From contig CATOST010000026.1 of the NCBI GenBank assembly GCA_951812665.1, forward strand, positions 127,501 through 191,500: a stretch of 64,000 bases of DNA, given 5' to 3'. Source of the DNA: an uncultured Acidobacteriota bacterium. Its GTDB lineage: Bacteria > Acidobacteriota > UBA6911 > RPQK01 > JAJDTT01. The translations under genes and the position numbers were made by a program. Positions 53,081 to 63,391 of the stretch are shown in pieces (within the stretch, counting starts at the first letter, position 1; every line of letters begins with the position of its first letter). The notes under the pieces were generated by a model. It was not told the origin of the DNA, did no database searches, and saw nothing but the letters and a program-made list of their open reading frames with translations.

Positions 53081-54396
53081 GGTGCGGGAGCGCCTTCCCT
53101 CCGTCCGTCCATCAGCTTTCGGGAGAGTTCGAAGGCGCTTCCCGCCTCCCGGGTCCGGCCCATGGCCTGCAGGACTCTCCCCCGGAGGTAATGGGCACGG
53201 CCGGAGTTGGGGTCCGAACCGATGGCCGTCTTGACCTGCACTTCGGCTTCTTCCAGCCGATCGGCCGCGAGGGCGATCTCCGTCGCCAGCAGATGATAGT
53301 CGGCCATTCCCGGTTGGAGTGCGATGGCCCGCTTGATCAACTCCTCGCTCCGCCGTGTCTGGTTCCTCCGAAAGAGAATCTCCGCCAAATGGAAATGAGC
53401 TGGTGGGTGATCGGTTCCGGCGGCGATCTCCTTCTCAAACTTCGGGATCGCCTGGTCAAAGTCCCCTTGGAGCTTGTAGAGCAGTCCCAGGCTGAAGGCC
53501 AGATGAGGAATCCCGGGTTGCAGACGCTCCGCCCGCTGCAGCGCCGCCAAGGCGTCGTTGCGGAGGTTCATATTGTGCAGGATCTGCCCCAGGTAGAAGT
53601 GGGCCATGGCCAGATTGGGCTCCAGTACGAGGGTTCTGCGGAGTTCCTTCATCGCGTTCTCCATCTGCCCACTCTCGGCCAGGGCGAGCGCATACTGGAA
53701 TCGATAGGAGGCGGCGTCCGGTTGCTTTTCGACGGCCTTCGACAGGTGAGCGACGGATTGTTCCAGGTCTCCCTGCCGGCCATATGAGAGCGCCAGCAGA
53801 AAGTGCGCCTCGCCGGTGGCTTCGGGTGACTCTGCCAGGGGCCGGAGTGTCTCGATGACGGCCGGCGGATTCCCCGCGCGAAATTCGGATCGCGCCAATC
53901 GAATCAACAGGTCGGGCCCGTGCGGAAAAGCCAACGCGCGCCGGTAAGCTCCAGAGGCTTCCTTCCAATGCTGTTTCCGGTCATGGATCTCCCCCAGCAA
54001 CAACAAATGTGTTCCCGACGCAGCCTGGCTCCGGACCACGTGTTGTAGCGTCCTCTCCGCCTCGGCAAAGTCTCCTGAGGCGAAGGCGATGGCCGCTTTC
54101 CAGTACAGCCAGTCGGGGCTGGACGGGTCTTCTTCCAGTTTCTTCTGGACCAACTCCTTGGCTTCGAGGAGCCGGCCGGTCTCGATCAGCTGGCGGATCT
54201 CTCCCTGGCCACGGATCAATGCGTGGGTGGCCCAAATCGTTACCAATAGAAGAAAGGGGCAGGTCCACCAGGTGATTCGCAACGGCGAGACCAGGCGGAA
54301 GGGTTGGAGACAAGAGGCGCGAGCGCTTCCGCGTTGAGCCGGTTCCCGACGGTTCCCTCTTCTCGTGGGGTTCCTCCTTCCTGGTGCCGTTGCCAA
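53077..54396 (-). CDS. TPR-repeat protein with N-terminal membrane anchor
   Basis: One hydrophobic segment (WWTCPFLLLVTIWATHALI) near the N-terminus, then about eight TPR units: LLEAKELVQKKLEEDPSSPDWLYWKAA, GDLEQSVAHLSKAVEKQPDAASY, GDFDQAIPKFEKEI and so on. Its TTG start at 54396 is uncertain; a later TTG just before RITWW would give a cleaner signal anchor. It is coupled to the CRTAC1 gene (ATGA). The pair is probably a membrane protein complex of unknown function, typical for the phylum guess. Confidence 0.78.
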   Translation of the reverse strand: MATAPGRRNPTRRGNRREPAQRGSARASCLQPFRLVSPLRITWWTCPFLLLVTIWATHALIRGQGEIRQLIETGRLLEAKELVQKKLEEDPSSPDWLYWKAAIAFASGDFAEAERTLQHVVRSQAASGTHLLLLGEIHDRKQHWKEASGAYRRALAFPHGPDLLIRLARSEFRAGNPPAVIETLRPLAESPEATGEAHFLLALSYGRQGDLEQSVAHLSKAVEKQPDAASYRFQYALALAESGQMENAMKELRRTLVLEPNLAMAHFYLGQILHNMNLRNDALAALQRAERLQPGIPHLAFSLGLLYKLQGDFDQAIPKFEKEIAAGTDHPPAHFHLAEILFRRNQTRRSEELIKRAIALQPGMADYHLLATEIALAADRLEEAEVQVKTAIGSDPNSGRAHYLRGRVLQAMGRTREAGSAFELSRKLMDGRREGAPAP

Positions 54397-54609
54397 AATC
54401 CAGTAGATTGTAGGGAACGGATCCGGGCGATGACAAGAATTCTAAGGGCCTGTCGCGGTGCCGTCCGAGAGTGTTCGGAGCCCGGAACACAATCCAAGGA
54501 GCCCGGCATGAGGGGATCATGGCGGCTGATTGCGGTATAGTAGTGGGCTGGCTACGAAAGCGCCAATGCCGGCCCCGGGCAGGATTCACGCCGGGTCAAG
54601 GTCAGGAAT

Positions 54610-56701
54610 ATGAACAGCTATCGAATCGGTGTGGACATCGGGGGAACGTTCACGGATCTGGTCATGATGGACGAGTCCACCGGAGAGTTGCGGCTGGTGA
54701 AAATGGCCAGCACTCCCAGCGACCCCTCGGTCGGGTTTCTGAACACGGTGGAACGCGCCTTGAGAGAATCGAGGGTGGCTGCCGCGGACGTTACCTACAA
54801 CGTCCATGGGACGACCGTGGCGACCAATACCCTGATCGAGGGCAAAGGAGCCCGGACGGCCTTGGTGGCGACCGAAGGATTCCGGGACGTCCTGGAAATC
54901 GCCCGCCAGATCCGGCCCAGACTCTACGACATCTTCTGCGAGAAGCCGAAGCCCGTGATTCCCCGGAATCGATGCTACGGGGTTCCGGAGCGCCTCGACT
55001 ATGCCGGTCAGGTCCTCTCCTCCCTGGATGAGGGGTCCGTCCGGGATGTGGCCCGCCGTATGAAAGAAGCCGCCGTCGAATCGGTGGCGGTCTGCCTGCT
55101 GCATTCGTATGTCAACCCGGCGCACGAGAAACGGGTCCGCGACCTCCTCCGGGAGGAACTTCCGGGAGTTTTTTTATCCATCTCGTCCGATCTCTGCCCC
55201 GAGATGAGGGAATACTTTCGCGCCAGCACCACCGCCATCAACGCCGTGGTGATGCCGATCGTGACGCGCTACCTGGAGAACCTGGAGAACCGGTTGACCC
55301 GCCTGGGAGTCGGCGTGGGACTGCCACCTGATGACCTCTGCGGGCGGGGTCATGGTCTCCGACGTGGCCAAGCGGGAACCGGTGCATCTGATCGAATCGG
55401 GACCGGCGGCGGGGGTCATCGCAACTCGTTACCTGGGAGACTTGGTCGGCACCCGCGACGTCATCAGTTTCGACATGGGGGGAACCACGGCCAAGGTCGG
55501 CCTGGTGAAGGGGGAACCGTCAAGATCGCGCCGCATTTCGAAGTCGGCAGCGAAGCCGTGGCGGAGAGCAAGGGCGCGGGCTACCCGGTCAGGACTCCCG
55601 TGGTCGACCTGGTGGAGATCGGCGCCGGCGGTGGAAGCATTGCCTGGATCGATCCGGGAGGCGCGCTGCGAGTGGGGCCGCGGAGCGGCGGGGCCGATCC
55701 GGGCCCGGCCTGTTACGGCCAAGGCCAGCAGGAGCCCTGCATCACCGACGCCAATCTGGTGCTGGGACGGCTCAACCCGGATTACTTCATCGGAGGGGAG
55801 CAGAAGCTCGATCCGGAGCTTGCAGAAGCGGCAGTCCGCAAATTGGCCGTGCGGCTGGGATTGGGCATGGTGGAGACGGCCAACGGGATCATCGAGATCG
55901 CCAACGCCAACATGATCGGCGCCGTCCGCACCATCTCGGTCCAGAGGGGCTTCGATCCACGGGACTTCGTGCTGGTCGCCTTCGGAGGCGCCGGGCCCAT
56001 GCACGCCAACGGCTTGGCCCGGGAGTTGGGGATTCCCAAGGTCCTCATTCCCATGAGCCCCGGAGTGACCCTCCGCCCTGGGATTGCTGGTCAGCGACAT
56101 CAAGCACGATTACGTCCGGGCTTTTCATCAGCAGATCGCTTCACTGGACCTCGAGCTTCTCAACCGATCCTTCTCGGAATGGCCGAACGTGGCAGGGAGG
56201 TCCTGTTCTCCGAAGGGATTTCCGAGGAAGACATCACCTTTGCCCACTATCTGGACATGAGATACGTGGGTCAGGGATACGAACTGAAGATCGAGATTCC
56301 GAACCGCGATCTGACTGAGGGCGACATAAAAAACCGTGAACGCGGCGTTCTACCGGGAGCATGAGCGGGCTTACGGCTATGCCGACGACACCGAGCCGAC
56401 GGAAGCGGTCGCTCTGAGGCTGACCGCAGTCGGCAAGATCCGGCAGCCCCGTTTGCGCCGGCTCGAACAGGGATCGGGGGACGCCGGCGATGCCGTCAAG
56501 AATGAGCGTCCCGTCCACTTTGCCGAGTGCGGTGGAGCGGTTCCATGCAAGGTCTACGACCGCTACGGGCTCAAATCGGGAGACCGCATCGCGGGGCCGG
56601 CCATCGTGGAGGAGGTGGATTCGACGGTGGTCCTTCATCCGGACTACCAGGCGGAAGTGGACCTCCACGGCAACATTCTGATCCGGGAAACTTCAGTATG
56701 A
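54610..56701 (+). pseudogene. hyuA: Hydantoinase/oxoprolinase A subunit, five frameshifts
   Basis: The N-terminal actin-like domain starts well (IGVDIGGTFTDLVMMDE, NVHGTTVATNTLIEGKGA). The coding frame then changes five times by single bases: near 55327 (+1, GGG), 55510-55514 (-1, G run short by one), near 56066-56074 (+1, CCC), near 56177 (-1) and 56328-56333 (+1, A run). Joining the pieces gives a normal HyuA: MTSAGGVMVSDVAKREPVHL, SFDMGGTTAKVGLVKGGTVK, PGVTSALGLLVSDIKHDYVRAF and the C-terminus through LHGNILIRETSV. The family hydrolyses 5-oxoproline, hydantoins or acetone-type compounds with ATP, together with the B subunit. The last bases overlap the hyuB start by 4 bp. Either a recently dead gene or consensus errors. 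Confidence 0.88.
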
Positions 56702-58476
56702 GCGAGACCAAGGGGATGGAGACGACGGCCGCGGCCCTCAATATGGATCCCATCCGGTTCGAAGTGATGCGCAGCGCCTTCGAAGCCGCCGCTGACGAGA
56801 TGGGCGCCGCCTTGAGAAAGGCGGCCTATTCGACCAACATCAAGACCCGTTCCGACTTCTCCTGTGCCCTCTTCGACTCCAAGCTCCGCATCATCGCCCA
56901 GTCCTTCTCCCAGCCGGTGCACCTGGCCTCCATGTCCAGAATGATCCCGAACACGATCCGGCAATACGGGATCGAGAAGCTTCGGCCGGGGGACGCGCTG
57001 GTCATGAACCACCCCTACCGGGGCGGCGTGCACCTCAATGACGTGGCTATCATGGCGCCCTTTTTCAGCGGCGGGAAGATCCAGGGGTACGCAGCCACCA
57101 TAGCGCACCATGTCGACATCGGCGGTTATGCGCCGGGTGGTTACTGCATTTCCACGGAGCTCTACCAGGAGGGGATCATCATTCCGCCGGCCAAGCTGGT
57201 CTCCGAAGGGGAGATCGTCGACGACGTCTTCCGCCTCATCCTGGCCAACATCCGCTCGCCCCGCCAGTCCACGGGAGACTTTCGGGCTCAGATTGCCGCC
57301 TCGCTGCTGGGACAGAAACGGATGGCTGAGATCCTGACCAGATTCGGCACCGATTCGGTGGAGACCTTCGTCGATGAGCTGATCGAGTACACCGAGCGCT
57401 GGGCCCGCGCCGAGATCTCGAAACTGCCGGACGGGGTCTACGAAGCGGAGGCCCTGCTGGACGATGACGGGGTGTCGGATCGCCCGATTCGACTGGTACT
57501 GAAGGTGGAGATCAAGGAGGGGCGGGTCTCGTTCGACCTCACCGGGACGGACGCGCAGCGCAGCTCTCCCATGAACGCCACCCTGACCCAGACCTATTCG
57601 CCGCTGGCCTACGTCGTCAAGTGCCTGATCGATTCCGACATCCCCACCAACGAGGGCTTCTACCGGCTCATCGACGTCAAGGCGCCTCCGGGGACCGTGG
57701 TGAACGCGGTTCCTCCAGTGGGCGTCGTCGGGGGCTGGGAAGTGGTCATGCGCCTCTGCTGCCTGGGGTTTCGTGCGCTTGCGGACGCGATGCCGGACAA
57801 GGTCATGGCCAGCACCAAGAGCATCAACTGCCACATGGCCTGCGGGGGAACCGATCCCCGCACCGGCGAGTACTACACCTTCATCGAGACCATGGCCGGC
57901 GGCTGGGGAGGCCTTCCCACCAAGGACGGAATGGACGCCGTCCAGTCCCATGTCCAGAACACGGAGAACTCGGCGATCGAGGAGACGGAGAACAACCTGC
58001 CCTTCATGATCACCCGTTACGAGTTGATCCCGGACTCGGAAGGGGCCGGCCGCTACCGGGGAGGATTGGGTCTGAGGCGGGACTGGAAATTCCCCGGCCA
58101 CGAGGCCACGCTCACGGTCTTCTCCGACAATCGAAAGTTCGCGCCTTGGGGGCTGTTTGGAGGAGGGAGCGGGTCTCCATCCAAGTACATTCTCAATCCG
58201 AACGGAGAAGCGAAGGAACTCCCTTCCAAGGTCACGTTGCACCTCCAGCCCGATTCCGTCATCAGCTATCGGACGCCGGGAGGAGGAGGCTACGGGCCGG
58301 CCCTGGAGCGGGACCCCGAGCAGGTGCTGCGGGATGTGACACAAGGCAAAGTGACGCCGGAAAGAGCCCGGGACACCTACGGCGTCGTCCTGGACGCGTC
58401 AGGCAAGGCAGTGGATCTCCAGGCCACCCGGACGGAGCGAACCCGTCTCTCCGGGAACTCCGAAGGCGGCGGCTGA
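56698..58476 (+). CDS. hyuB: Hydantoinase/oxoprolinase B subunit
   Basis: Full-length HyuB of 592 residues: MDPIRFEVMRSAFEAAADEMGAAL, LVMNHPYRGGVHLNDVAI (Zn/Fe-like site), DIGGYAPGG, FDLTGTDAQ, GVVGGWEVVMRL, ETMAGGWGG, FSDNRKFAPWGLFGGG, and the closing TPGGGGYGPALERDPEQVL. It is coupled to hyuA. The partner subunit looks broken, so activity is doubtful unless the frameshifts are artefacts. Confidence 0.92.
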   Translation: MSETKGMETTAAALNMDPIRFEVMRSAFEAAADEMGAALRKAAYSTNIKTRSDFSCALFDSKLRIIAQSFSQPVHLASMSRMIPNTIRQYGIEKLRPGDALVMNHPYRGGVHLNDVAIMAPFFSGGKIQGYAATIAHHVDIGGYAPGGYCISTELYQEGIIIPPAKLVSEGEIVDDVFRLILANIRSPRQSTGDFRAQIAASLLGQKRMAEILTRFGTDSVETFVDELIEYTERWARAEISKLPDGVYEAEALLDDDGVSDRPIRLVLKVEIKEGRVSFDLTGTDAQRSSPMNATLTQTYSPLAYVVKCLIDSDIPTNEGFYRLIDVKAPPGTVVNAVPPVGVVGGWEVVMRLCCLGFRALADAMPDKVMASTKSINCHMACGGTDPRTGEYYTFIETMAGGWGGLPTKDGMDAVQSHVQNTENSAIEETENNLPFMITRYELIPDSEGAGRYRGGLGLRRDWKFPGHEATLTVFSDNRKFAPWGLFGGGSGSPSKYILNPNGEAKELPSKVTLHLQPDSVISYRTPGGGGYGPALERDPEQVLRDVTQGKVTPERARDTYGVVLDASGKAVDLQATRTERTRLSGNSEGGG

Positions 58477-58579
58477 TCCCACCGGCCCGGGTGTTGCCCG
58501 TACTTCACCGCCGGCCGGTGGTTTTGCGATTGAGGTCGGGGATTCTGCCGCAGCCGGTCTTCCCTCCCCCGAACGGCTT

Positions 58580-60430
58580 TTATTTATTGGGGATGAGCTT
58601 CAACCGGCGGTGGACCGGGCTCCAACCTTCCTTGAAGGGTCCCACCGCAATCACATTTCCGAGATACATCCGGCCGAAGTAGTCGAATCCCATCCGCTCG
58701 TCGCGGGTCACCGTCAGAACCTTGTCACTCCGAGCAGACCAGGACAGGATCCCGTGCTCGGGACCGATCGAATTGTCGAGGTCAGCCGATCGGCTGTGGG
58801 TGTCCAGGCCGGTCGACTGCCACTTGGCCAAGCTGAAGTTCTGTCCTCCGCCGGAGATGACGTTGTAATCCGAGACGTTCTCCGTATTGGCGTATTCGAA
58901 CGGCACCGGACACTGAGCGACCACGTTGTTGATCACGCGGTTGTGTTTGGAAACGCCCATCCGGTCCCGGGTCTTGGTCTTGGTCATGCGAATCCCGTAC
59001 GGAGCGCAGTTCACCAGCAGGTTGTGAGTCACCAGGAGACGATCCGAGTCATGCAGGTAGAACCCGGAGCCCTGGACGTTGTAGACGACGTTGTGGTCGA
59101 TCAGGTTGAGGACGTTCGAGGCCTCGAAGAAGAGCGCCCCGGCATAGCTCGAGATGTCGTGAATCAGATTCCGGGTGACCCGCGTGTTCCGGTTCGCGAA
59201 ATCGATCCAGATTCCCGCCGAAGCATAGCAATCGTGAACGTGATTTCGCGTGACGACGGAATCCAGCATGATCAGGAGCTTGATGCCCGCCACCTCCCAG
59301 TAACGCTCGACGTCCTGCCATCCGCAATCGTGGATGTGATTGTCGGACACCAGACTCCGGGAGACGACCGTTCCCTGAATGCCGCCGGTGCCGCAATCGT
59401 ACACATGGTTGCGGCGTACCAGATGGTCACCGGTGGTCATCGCCAGCTCGTTCCGGTTCCCTGCCTTGGGGCCCTCTTCGGTGAACGCTCCGATCTCGAT
59501 ACCCACCGCATTGATGTGCCGGACCGTGTTGTCGTCGATGATCCAATGGTGGCCACCCCAGGTCGTGATGGCGCCGTTTCCGGAGCGAATGAAACCATTG
59601 CCGGCATGCTCGAATGTGAGCCCCTTGATCCGGATGTATCCCATCCTCTTCACCAGCGGGTTGATCAGGAACTGTCGTGTGGTCACCTCGATCCGCCGGG
59701 TTTCGGGGTTCCTGGGATCGAACGGGTTGAGGTGCAGTTGCCGGTTCTCTCGATCGATCCAGAACGTGCCGGCGACCCGGTGCAACTCCTCGATCCGGGC
59801 CAACTGAGTCAGTCGCCGTCCGTCCTAAAGCACCATGGCCCGCGGCAGGGTGTGGGGGATTCTCCCCCGCTCCGCCCTGGCCCAGCGCATGACCGCGAAG
59901 TCGGCGTCGGAGGTGTTGACGGTGGCAAAAGGGTGGCCGTCGCCGAAGAACTCGGCGGGCAGTTTCGCCTTCCAGACGTTCGCCGACTTGGTCCGTCCCG
60001 AGTTGGTCCAGGTGGCCCGCAGGATTTCGGACCCGCTGATGACGGCCTCCGCGCCCGGCGCCGCCTCGAAGCTGACCATCGCGTCCGGACCCGTGCCCCC
60101 CCGCCGGGGCCGGACCCACTCCCGGTAGAGGCCCGATTTGATCAAGACCTTTTCCGCGGGCCGGACCACGTCCGCCGCACGTTGGATGGTCAGGAAAGGA
60201 GCCTCTTCCGTACCCGGATTGTCGTCCGCGGCCGCAGGGTGGCGCTGATCCACGTAGTAGACCCGCTTGTACTCGGTCACATCCTCCCAGGTCCGGAACT
60301 CCGTCCCGTCGGGGAGCAGGACGGGTGGATCCAACACACTCGAAGATCCGGCCGCCGGGAACCCGGCTCCCGATGCCAGCAAGCCCACGAGTGAGAGAAC
60401 CGCAACCGGTGTCTTGGCGGATGTGATCAT
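58580..60430 (-). pseudogene. Right-handed parallel beta-helix protein, interrupted by one in-frame amber stop
   Basis: The 201-residue N-terminal part (signal peptide AVLSLVGLLASGAGFPAAG, then VYYVDQRHPAAADDNPGTEEAPFLTIQRAADVV) ends at a TAG at 59825-59827. The same frame continues without a shift into 407 further residues (58580-59803), starting DGRRLTQLARIEELHRVAGTFWIDRE and followed by beta-helix rungs (LVSDNHIHDCGW, SVVTRNHVHDCYASAG, RVTRNLIHDISSYAG, LIDHNVVYNVQGSG). Together they make one normal protein of about 616 codons of the polysaccharide-lyase/DUF1565 kind. The stop is a substitution, not an indel. The 58580-59803 part alone lacks a signal peptide and a good start. Confidence 0.85.
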
Positions 60431-60461
60431 GGGTGATCCTCCTGGGCTTTTCCCGCTCCTT

Positions 60462-61592
60462 TCATCGAACCTGCAGTTCCTCGATCATATCGTGAATTCG
60501 GGCCAGTCCAGGCCGCAGGTAACTGTGCGGCAGGCCGAAACTCACGCGCAGGAAGCGATCGACTCCAAAGTGATCCCCGGGCATGATCAGGACACCCTTT
60601 TCCAAGGCGAGCCGTTCCGCCAGCCGGGTCGAGTTGATCGCCAAACGGTAACGAATGAAGGCAATCGCCCCGGCGTCCGGTGGCCTCAGGCTGAAGGTAC
60701 CCGGATGCCGGTCCAACCAGCTCTGGAGGACCGGATAACCCCGCCGGATGTAGGAACGGGTGCGCCGCACCAGCCAGGGGCGAACTTCGGGAGACAGGGC
60801 CAGGGCCGCCAGCCGGTTGGAAAGCATGGTCGCACTGATGGTCGTGTATTCATGCCGCGCCCAGATTTCATCCACGATGCCGGCCGGCGCCACGACCCAG
60901 CCGATCCTGAGGCCCGGCAGCCCGTAGGCCTTGCTCAGACTCCCTGTTGCCAGGACCTTGTCGTACCGTCCATAAAACGTTGGCGTCTCCTCGTCGGTGA
61001 GGCGCTCGGCCCCGGCATAGACTTCATCGGCCAGGATCCAGCTCCCGGCCCGGTCGGCGATGTCGATGATGGCTTGCATCTCGGCGCCGGAGAGGACGCG
61101 CCCGGTCGGGTTGTTGGGATTGCACACTGCTATCAGCCGGGTGTGGGCCGTCACCACGGACTCCAGTTCCGCCAGATCGGGGGCCCAGCCCGTCTCCTCC
61201 CGCAGATGAAAGGTCTTCAAGGCAAGACCATGGTTTTTTCCCAGTCCCCAGATCTGCATGTAGTTCGGGAGCATGACGACGATCTCGTCGCCGGGCGCAA
61301 GAAGGGTTCTCATCACGAGGTAGTTGGCTTCGATGGCCCCGACCGTCACCAGGACGTTCTCAGGCGTTCCGCCCGGATAGAGCCGCGCAATGTTTTGCCG
61401 AAGCTGAGGGATTCCGTTGGTGTGGGGATAGTTCAGATCGGTGTCCAGCAGATCCTGTAGGTAGCCGTTCTCCCGATCGACGAGTTCCCGGAGCAGGACC
61501 GGATGGGCGCCGCTCTCCGACAGATTGTATTCCACCTCCTGCTCGAACCGGGACATCATGCGTTCCATCTCGAATGGCTGAAACAGTTGCAC
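60462..61592 (-). CDS. Class I/II PLP-dependent aminotransferase
   Basis: 376 residues with motifs of fold type I: NPNNPTGRVLSG, ILADEVYAGAE (PLP-binding Asp/Tyr) and the Schiff-base lysine in TGSLSKAYGLPGLRIGWV; C-terminal FLRVSFGLP with the substrate Arg. It converts an amino acid to a keto acid. It lies between the beta-helix gene and the transpeptidase gene on the same strand. Substrate not deducible; an aspartate/aromatic or LL-DAP-like type is possible. Confidence 0.88.
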   Translation of the reverse strand: MQLFQPFEMERMMSRFEQEVEYNLSESGAHPVLLRELVDRENGYLQDLLDTDLNYPHTNGIPQLRQNIARLYPGGTPENVLVTVGAIEANYLVMRTLLAPGDEIVVMLPNYMQIWGLGKNHGLALKTFHLREETGWAPDLAELESVVTAHTRLIAVCNPNNPTGRVLSGAEMQAIIDIADRAGSWILADEVYAGAERLTDEETPTFYGRYDKVLATGSLSKAYGLPGLRIGWVVAPAGIVDEIWARHEYTTISATMLSNRLAALALSPEVRPWLVRRTRSYIRRGYPVLQSWLDRHPGTFSLRPPDAGAIAFIRYRLAINSTRLAERLALEKGVLIMPGDHFGVDRFLRVSFGLPHSYLRPGLARIHDMIEELQVR

Positions 61593-61685
61593 GGTCCTTA
61601 CCTCCTCTGCTCGCCCGAAAGGGCGCCGTAACGTCCAACGTCAACCCCTCGCATTATCCCGAGTTCCACTCAGTCGACAGGCCCG

Positions 61686-63299
61686 TCAAACCAGCGCATA
61701 GGCCACCCCGCTCTCGCCCCGTGGGTCCGATCCACCATCCAGGCGGCCGTCCGGCCCGACCACGACCAATTGAGCCAAACCCAGCCTGCGAGCCAACGGC
61801 GCCGGGTCCCTTACGACGGTGAATCCCCGCCGCCGCAACGCGTCACAGGTCTCCACCGGGGTCCGGCCCTCGCACCAGACGGTCCGCCCCTCGGCATGGA
61901 TCCGAGGGGCCGAGACCGCGTCCACGGCGCCCATTCCAAATTCGACGACATTGATGAAGACTTGCACGAGAGCGCTCAAAATGGCATTTCCTCCAGGTGC
62001 CCCCAGCACCATGGCCGCCTGTTCCTCCTGAAAGATGAGGGCCGGCATCATCAGGTGCATGCGGGCCTTCCCCGGAGCCAGGGAGCTGGCATGTCCGGGA
62101 CGGGGATCGTAACGGTTCATGGCATTGTTGTAGATGAAGCCCAGCTCGGGCGTGATGATGCCGGAGAATCCGCCCAGGCTGTGGGTGATGGCGGCCACAT
62201 TGCCGTCCCGGTCCACGACGTTCAGGTGAGTCGTGTCGGGCGCCTGATGATCCGTATCCGTCGTCCCGACCGCTCCCTCAAGGACAGCATTCCGCACTTC
62301 GTGAGCCCTTTCCCGAGAGATCAGGACTTGCCCTGGCTCTTCACCCACGGCTTCCGGGTCGCCCAGGTAGTCCCGCCGGTCCCGATCCACGAGTTGAAGA
62401 GTCGATGCCAGGTAGCTCAGGTACTGCAGACCGCCAGGCTCGAGCCTGGACAGGTCCAGACCGTCCAGCACATTGAGGGCCTCCTGAAGCAGAAAGCCCG
62501 CGCCCGGCGGGTCATTGGAGAAGATCTCAAACTCTCGGTACCGGGAGGAGCGGGGGGCATAAGAATGCGGCCGGTAGGATTCCAGGTCCCGGCGGGAGAC
62601 GTAGGCCCCGTTTGCCTCCAGGTCCCGCCAGATCTCCCGGCCCAGCTCGCCCCGATAGAAATCTTCGGGCCCGTGGGTCGCAAGCCGTTCCAGGGTTGCG
62701 GCGTAGTCGGGATTGCGGAGGATCTCGCCTGCCCGAAAGGGGGATCCGTCAGGGTGCAGATAGATCCGGCTGCACTCGGAATTGGACCGGATCCGGTCCA
62801 GAGTGTCCGGTTCGATCTGGTCGCCCGGGCTTGAGAAAAGCTTTGCCAACTGAGGAGTGACCGGAAAGCCCTCTCGCCCGATTCCCACGGCGGGTCCGAG
62901 GAGGTCCGGCCAGGGCATGGTGCAATAACGCCGCTGGACCTGGGCCAGAGCGGCCACCGATGCAGGCGTGCAGATGGACGTATAGCCCATGGTGCTGCGG
63001 TGGTCCTGAAACAGGCTGCTCCCGCTGAAGGCGGCTTCGCCCAGATAGTCCTGGGCCCACATGCCTTCCCGGACCCGTGAACCGGCACGAACGCATCCGT
63101 CGATGACCCGATGCTCCCCCTTCCCGGGAGCCCAGAGGTGGGCGGAGATCATGCCGCCCAGGCCACAACTGAGGGGGTTCAGGATCATCTGGACGAAGGC
63201 CGTCGCCACGGCGGAATCGAAGGCATTGCCCCCCGCCTCCAGGACCCGTGCCCCTTCTTCCGCGGCGCGCGGATGAACGCATGTCACGACACCTCGCAT
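61686..63299 (-). CDS. Gamma-glutamyltranspeptidase family protein
   Basis: 537 residues. N-terminal ARVLEAGGNAFDSAVATAFVQMILNPLSCGLGG, central EIFSNDPPGAGFLLQEALNVL, autocatalytic Thr in DTTHLNVVDRDGNVAAITHSLGG (about residue 355), and C-terminal SLAPGKARMHLMMPALIF and GAPGGNAILSALVQVFINVVEFGM. Canonical family members split at this Thr and cleave gamma-glutamyl bonds, e.g. of glutathione. It has no signal peptide, so it may be cytoplasmic, unlike the classical periplasmic enzyme. Same strand and 93 bp from the aminotransferase, so probably co-transcribed. Confidence 0.88.
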   Translation of the reverse strand: MRGVVTCVHPRAAEEGARVLEAGGNAFDSAVATAFVQMILNPLSCGLGGMISAHLWAPGKGEHRVIDGCVRAGSRVREGMWAQDYLGEAAFSGSSLFQDHRSTMGYTSICTPASVAALAQVQRRYCTMPWPDLLGPAVGIGREGFPVTPQLAKLFSSPGDQIEPDTLDRIRSNSECSRIYLHPDGSPFRAGEILRNPDYAATLERLATHGPEDFYRGELGREIWRDLEANGAYVSRRDLESYRPHSYAPRSSRYREFEIFSNDPPGAGFLLQEALNVLDGLDLSRLEPGGLQYLSYLASTLQLVDRDRRDYLGDPEAVGEEPGQVLISRERAHEVRNAVLEGAVGTTDTDHQAPDTTHLNVVDRDGNVAAITHSLGGFSGIITPELGFIYNNAMNRYDPRPGHASSLAPGKARMHLMMPALIFQEEQAAMVLGAPGGNAILSALVQVFINVVEFGMGAVDAVSAPRIHAEGRTVWCEGRTPVETCDALRRRGFTVVRDPAPLARRLGLAQLVVVGPDGRLDGGSDPRGESGVAYALV

Positions 63300-63391
63300 G
63301 GACTGGTTTCTGATCCTCCTCGTGATGGGACCGCTTTAAGACCGTGCCCGGTTCCTGGTCCAGCCTCCGTCCCGTGACCGCCAGCCTTCAG

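Noticed and set aside
55320-56340. Programmed ribosomal frameshifting in hyuA
   Set aside because: Five shifts in alternating directions with no slippery heptamer plus structure; not a programmed pattern.
59825-59827. Pyrrolysine or programmed amber read-through
   Set aside because: No pyl genes or other TAG read-through genes are visible; a simple nonsense mutation is the simpler reading.
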